Source: Chloroflexota bacterium (lineage in GTDB: Bacteria > Chloroflexota > Anaerolineae > Promineifilales > Promineifilaceae). Taken from it: a stretch of DNA of 7,238 bases. This document shows positions 6,550 to 7,238 of the stretch, in pieces. Each line of letters opens with the position of its first letter. Position 1 is the first letter of the stretch. A model generated the notes under the pieces. The model saw only the letters and a list, made by a program, of their open reading frames with translations, ran no database searches and was not told the origin of the DNA. Both the position numbers and the translations under genes were made by a program. The DNA is taken from assembly GCA_030599405.1 (NCBI GenBank), contig JAUVOB010000066.1:1-7238 (forward strand), in the 5' to 3' direction.

Positions 6550-6941
6550 AGCTCTCGTACTTCTCGGGATAAGGCATTTGAAACACGATCTTCTAGGTCA
6601 CTATCAATGTATTGCTTGATCCCGCTAAAAACAGCCAGCGTGGGAAAATAAGCGAACTCGGCATCGGTGTTTCCGCTACGCCGAGCAGCTCGTTGCCGGA
6701 ACTCAATGCTACTCATCTGTGGGTCTCGAAAATGTAAAAGCCAGAAGACGCCTTTTAGCGATTTGGCTAATTCCTCTGGAAGGTTCTTGGCCAAGGCTCG
6801 TTTGGTATTGCGATCAAGGCATATACCGAGAGTCTCCAATACGCCGTTGCTCCAGTGTTGCGCATGTTCGACGGTTCGCAACTTTCCCATGCTGAAAACA
6901 ATGTCATAGTACTGTATCAGGCCCGAATCATCCATCTCCAC
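6513..6941 (-). CDS. DUF2267 domain protein
   Basis: This is a 142-residue protein. I chose the GTG at 6941 because GGAGG lies 7 nt before it; the ATG two codons later would be 13 nt away. There is no signal peptide or membrane helix, so it should be cytosolic. Residues about 21-133 follow the two-part helical pattern of DUF2267. A first unit has VLETLGICLDRN (34-45) and NLPEELAKSLKGVF (53-66), and a second has FRQRAARRSG (81-90), SGIKQYIDSDLEDRVSNAL (106-124) and REVRELW (126-132). The 'LP.el' and 'L..ev.elw' ends of each unit are the usual family marks. The molecular function of DUF2267 is not established to my knowledge. It is first in the minus-strand gene set and overlaps the lipoprotein start by 4 or 37 bp, depending on the TTG used, so the two are likely coupled. 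Its presence ahead of envelope genes is not explained by anything known about the family. Confidence 0.8.
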   Translation of the reverse strand: MEMDDSGLIQYYDIVFSMGKLRTVEHAQHWSNGVLETLGICLDRNTKRALAKNLPEELAKSLKGVFWLLHFRDPQMSSIEFRQRAARRSGNTDAEFAYFPTLAVFSGIKQYIDSDLEDRVSNALSREVRELWQKAERIKTTA

Positions 6942-6948
6942 AACTATG

Positions 6949-6953
6949 CCTCC
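6949..6953 (-). promoter_or_regulatory. Ribosome binding site deciding the GTG start of the DUF2267 gene
   Basis: The minus strand reads GGAGG here, 7 nt before GTG (6941) and 13 nt before the nearby in-frame ATG. The spacing favours the GTG. Confidence 0.7.
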
Positions 6954-6961
6954 GTTTTGGA

Positions 6962-6990
6962 TTTTTACCAGGGCTGATCTTACCAGTCAA
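6962..6990 (-). promoter_or_regulatory. Candidate promoter for the DUF2267-lipoprotein-ligase gene set
   Basis: On the minus strand TTGACT (-35, at 6985-6990, 5 of 6 to consensus) is followed after exactly 17 nt by TAAAAA (-10, at 6962-6967, 4 of 6). The start would fall near 6955, leaving a very short leader of about 14 nt that begins almost at the GGAGG site. No better match was seen nearby, and no strong promoter was seen in the 70-bp gap at 4680-4749. This may be the only promoter for the three genes. Confidence 0.4.
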
Positions 6991-7032
6991 GAACAGAGAC
7001 GTCACGCAGTTGTTTTGCTATACAATAGTTAG

Positions 7033-7238
7033 TCAGGACTCAGAATTCTCTGGGGCGAGCCGCACATTGGAGACGATTCTGTAACTGACACGGAAGACCT
7101 TGACGAGGTGCTCCTGCCCGAGATTGACGATTTTGGGCAAATTCCATATACTTCTGTGTTCATTATTCCGAGATCAGCGGCGACTATCCGGTGTTAGAGC
7201 GAGAGGTTTTCGACTCCTATCGAAAAGCTGAACATCGG
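7033..7238 (+). pseudogene. Possible gene start region with a broken reading frame, cut by the window edge
   Basis: Frame 1 is open from 7033 to a TAG at 7195 and holds an acidic, protein-like stretch (TEDLDEVLLPEIDDFGQIPY). Past about 7161 the protein-like character moves to the frame starting at 7161 (HYSEISGDYPVLEREVF, then DSYRKAEHR), which stays open to the end. One missing base near 7159-7161, for example a T in the GTTC run, would join the two. Frame 1 has no ATG, GTG or TTG before the GTG at 7108 and no clear ribosome binding site, so the start is also unexplained. I recognise no family. It may be a frameshifted or mis-sequenced gene, or non-coding DNA that only looks coding. A weak TGCTATACAAT at 7016-7026 could be an extended -10. 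Confidence 0.3.

Noticed and set aside
7016..7026. Plus-strand promoter TGCTATACAAT
   Set aside because: It resembles an extended -10, but no -35-like hexamer lies at the right distance and the gene it would serve is itself uncertain.

Overview
The window looks like ordinary chromosomal DNA from a free-living bacterium of moderate GC content, most plausibly a member of the Chloroflexota (Anaerolineae-like). That placement is an inference. It rests on a WSPDG-type propeller lipoprotein with DUF348/G5-like domains, a glycosidase-like domain fused to an O-antigen ligase-type membrane domain, and frequent GTG and TTG starts. I see no mobile element, CRISPR array, tRNA or rRNA.

Left arm (1-1118, plus strand): the 3' end of an AAA+ ATPase gene of the magnesium chelatase subunit I (BchI/ChlI) type overlaps by 4 bp (GTGA) a gene for an unrecognised six-helix membrane protein. 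The two are probably translationally coupled. A hairpin at 1120-1157 separates this pair from the convergent acyl carrier protein gene. It is a canonical intrinsic terminator when read on the minus strand.

Middle and right (1209-6941, minus strand): transcription runs right to left. A DUF2267 gene with a good Shine-Dalgarno sequence and a candidate promoter comes first. It overlaps the start of a lipoprotein gene (DUF348-like and G5-like domains, then a TolB/WD40-type beta propeller). After 70 bp comes a 1034-residue protein that joins a membrane-anchored TIM-barrel glycosidase-like domain and a beta-sandwich to a polytopic Wzy/WaaL-type domain. Last is acpP, which has its own near-consensus sigma-70-type promoter.

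The most interesting element is the 1034-residue fusion. Its glycosidase-like half keeps the acid/base glutamate (WDEPN) but has Asn at the end of strand beta-7, where clan GH-A enzymes carry the nucleophile Glu, and Lys where a beta-6 His is usual. It may therefore be a glycan-binding pseudoenzyme tethered to a polysaccharide ligase or polymerase. With the upstream propeller lipoprotein, whose G5-like domain could contact amino-sugar glycans, it forms a candidate cell-surface glycan assembly module. That link is inferred from domains and gene order only.

Right end (6942-7238): after the DUF2267 promoter region there is no clean gene. A plus-strand stretch from about 7033 to the window edge reads like protein in two frames that join near 7160. 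It is a possible frameshifted or mis-sequenced gene running out of the window.
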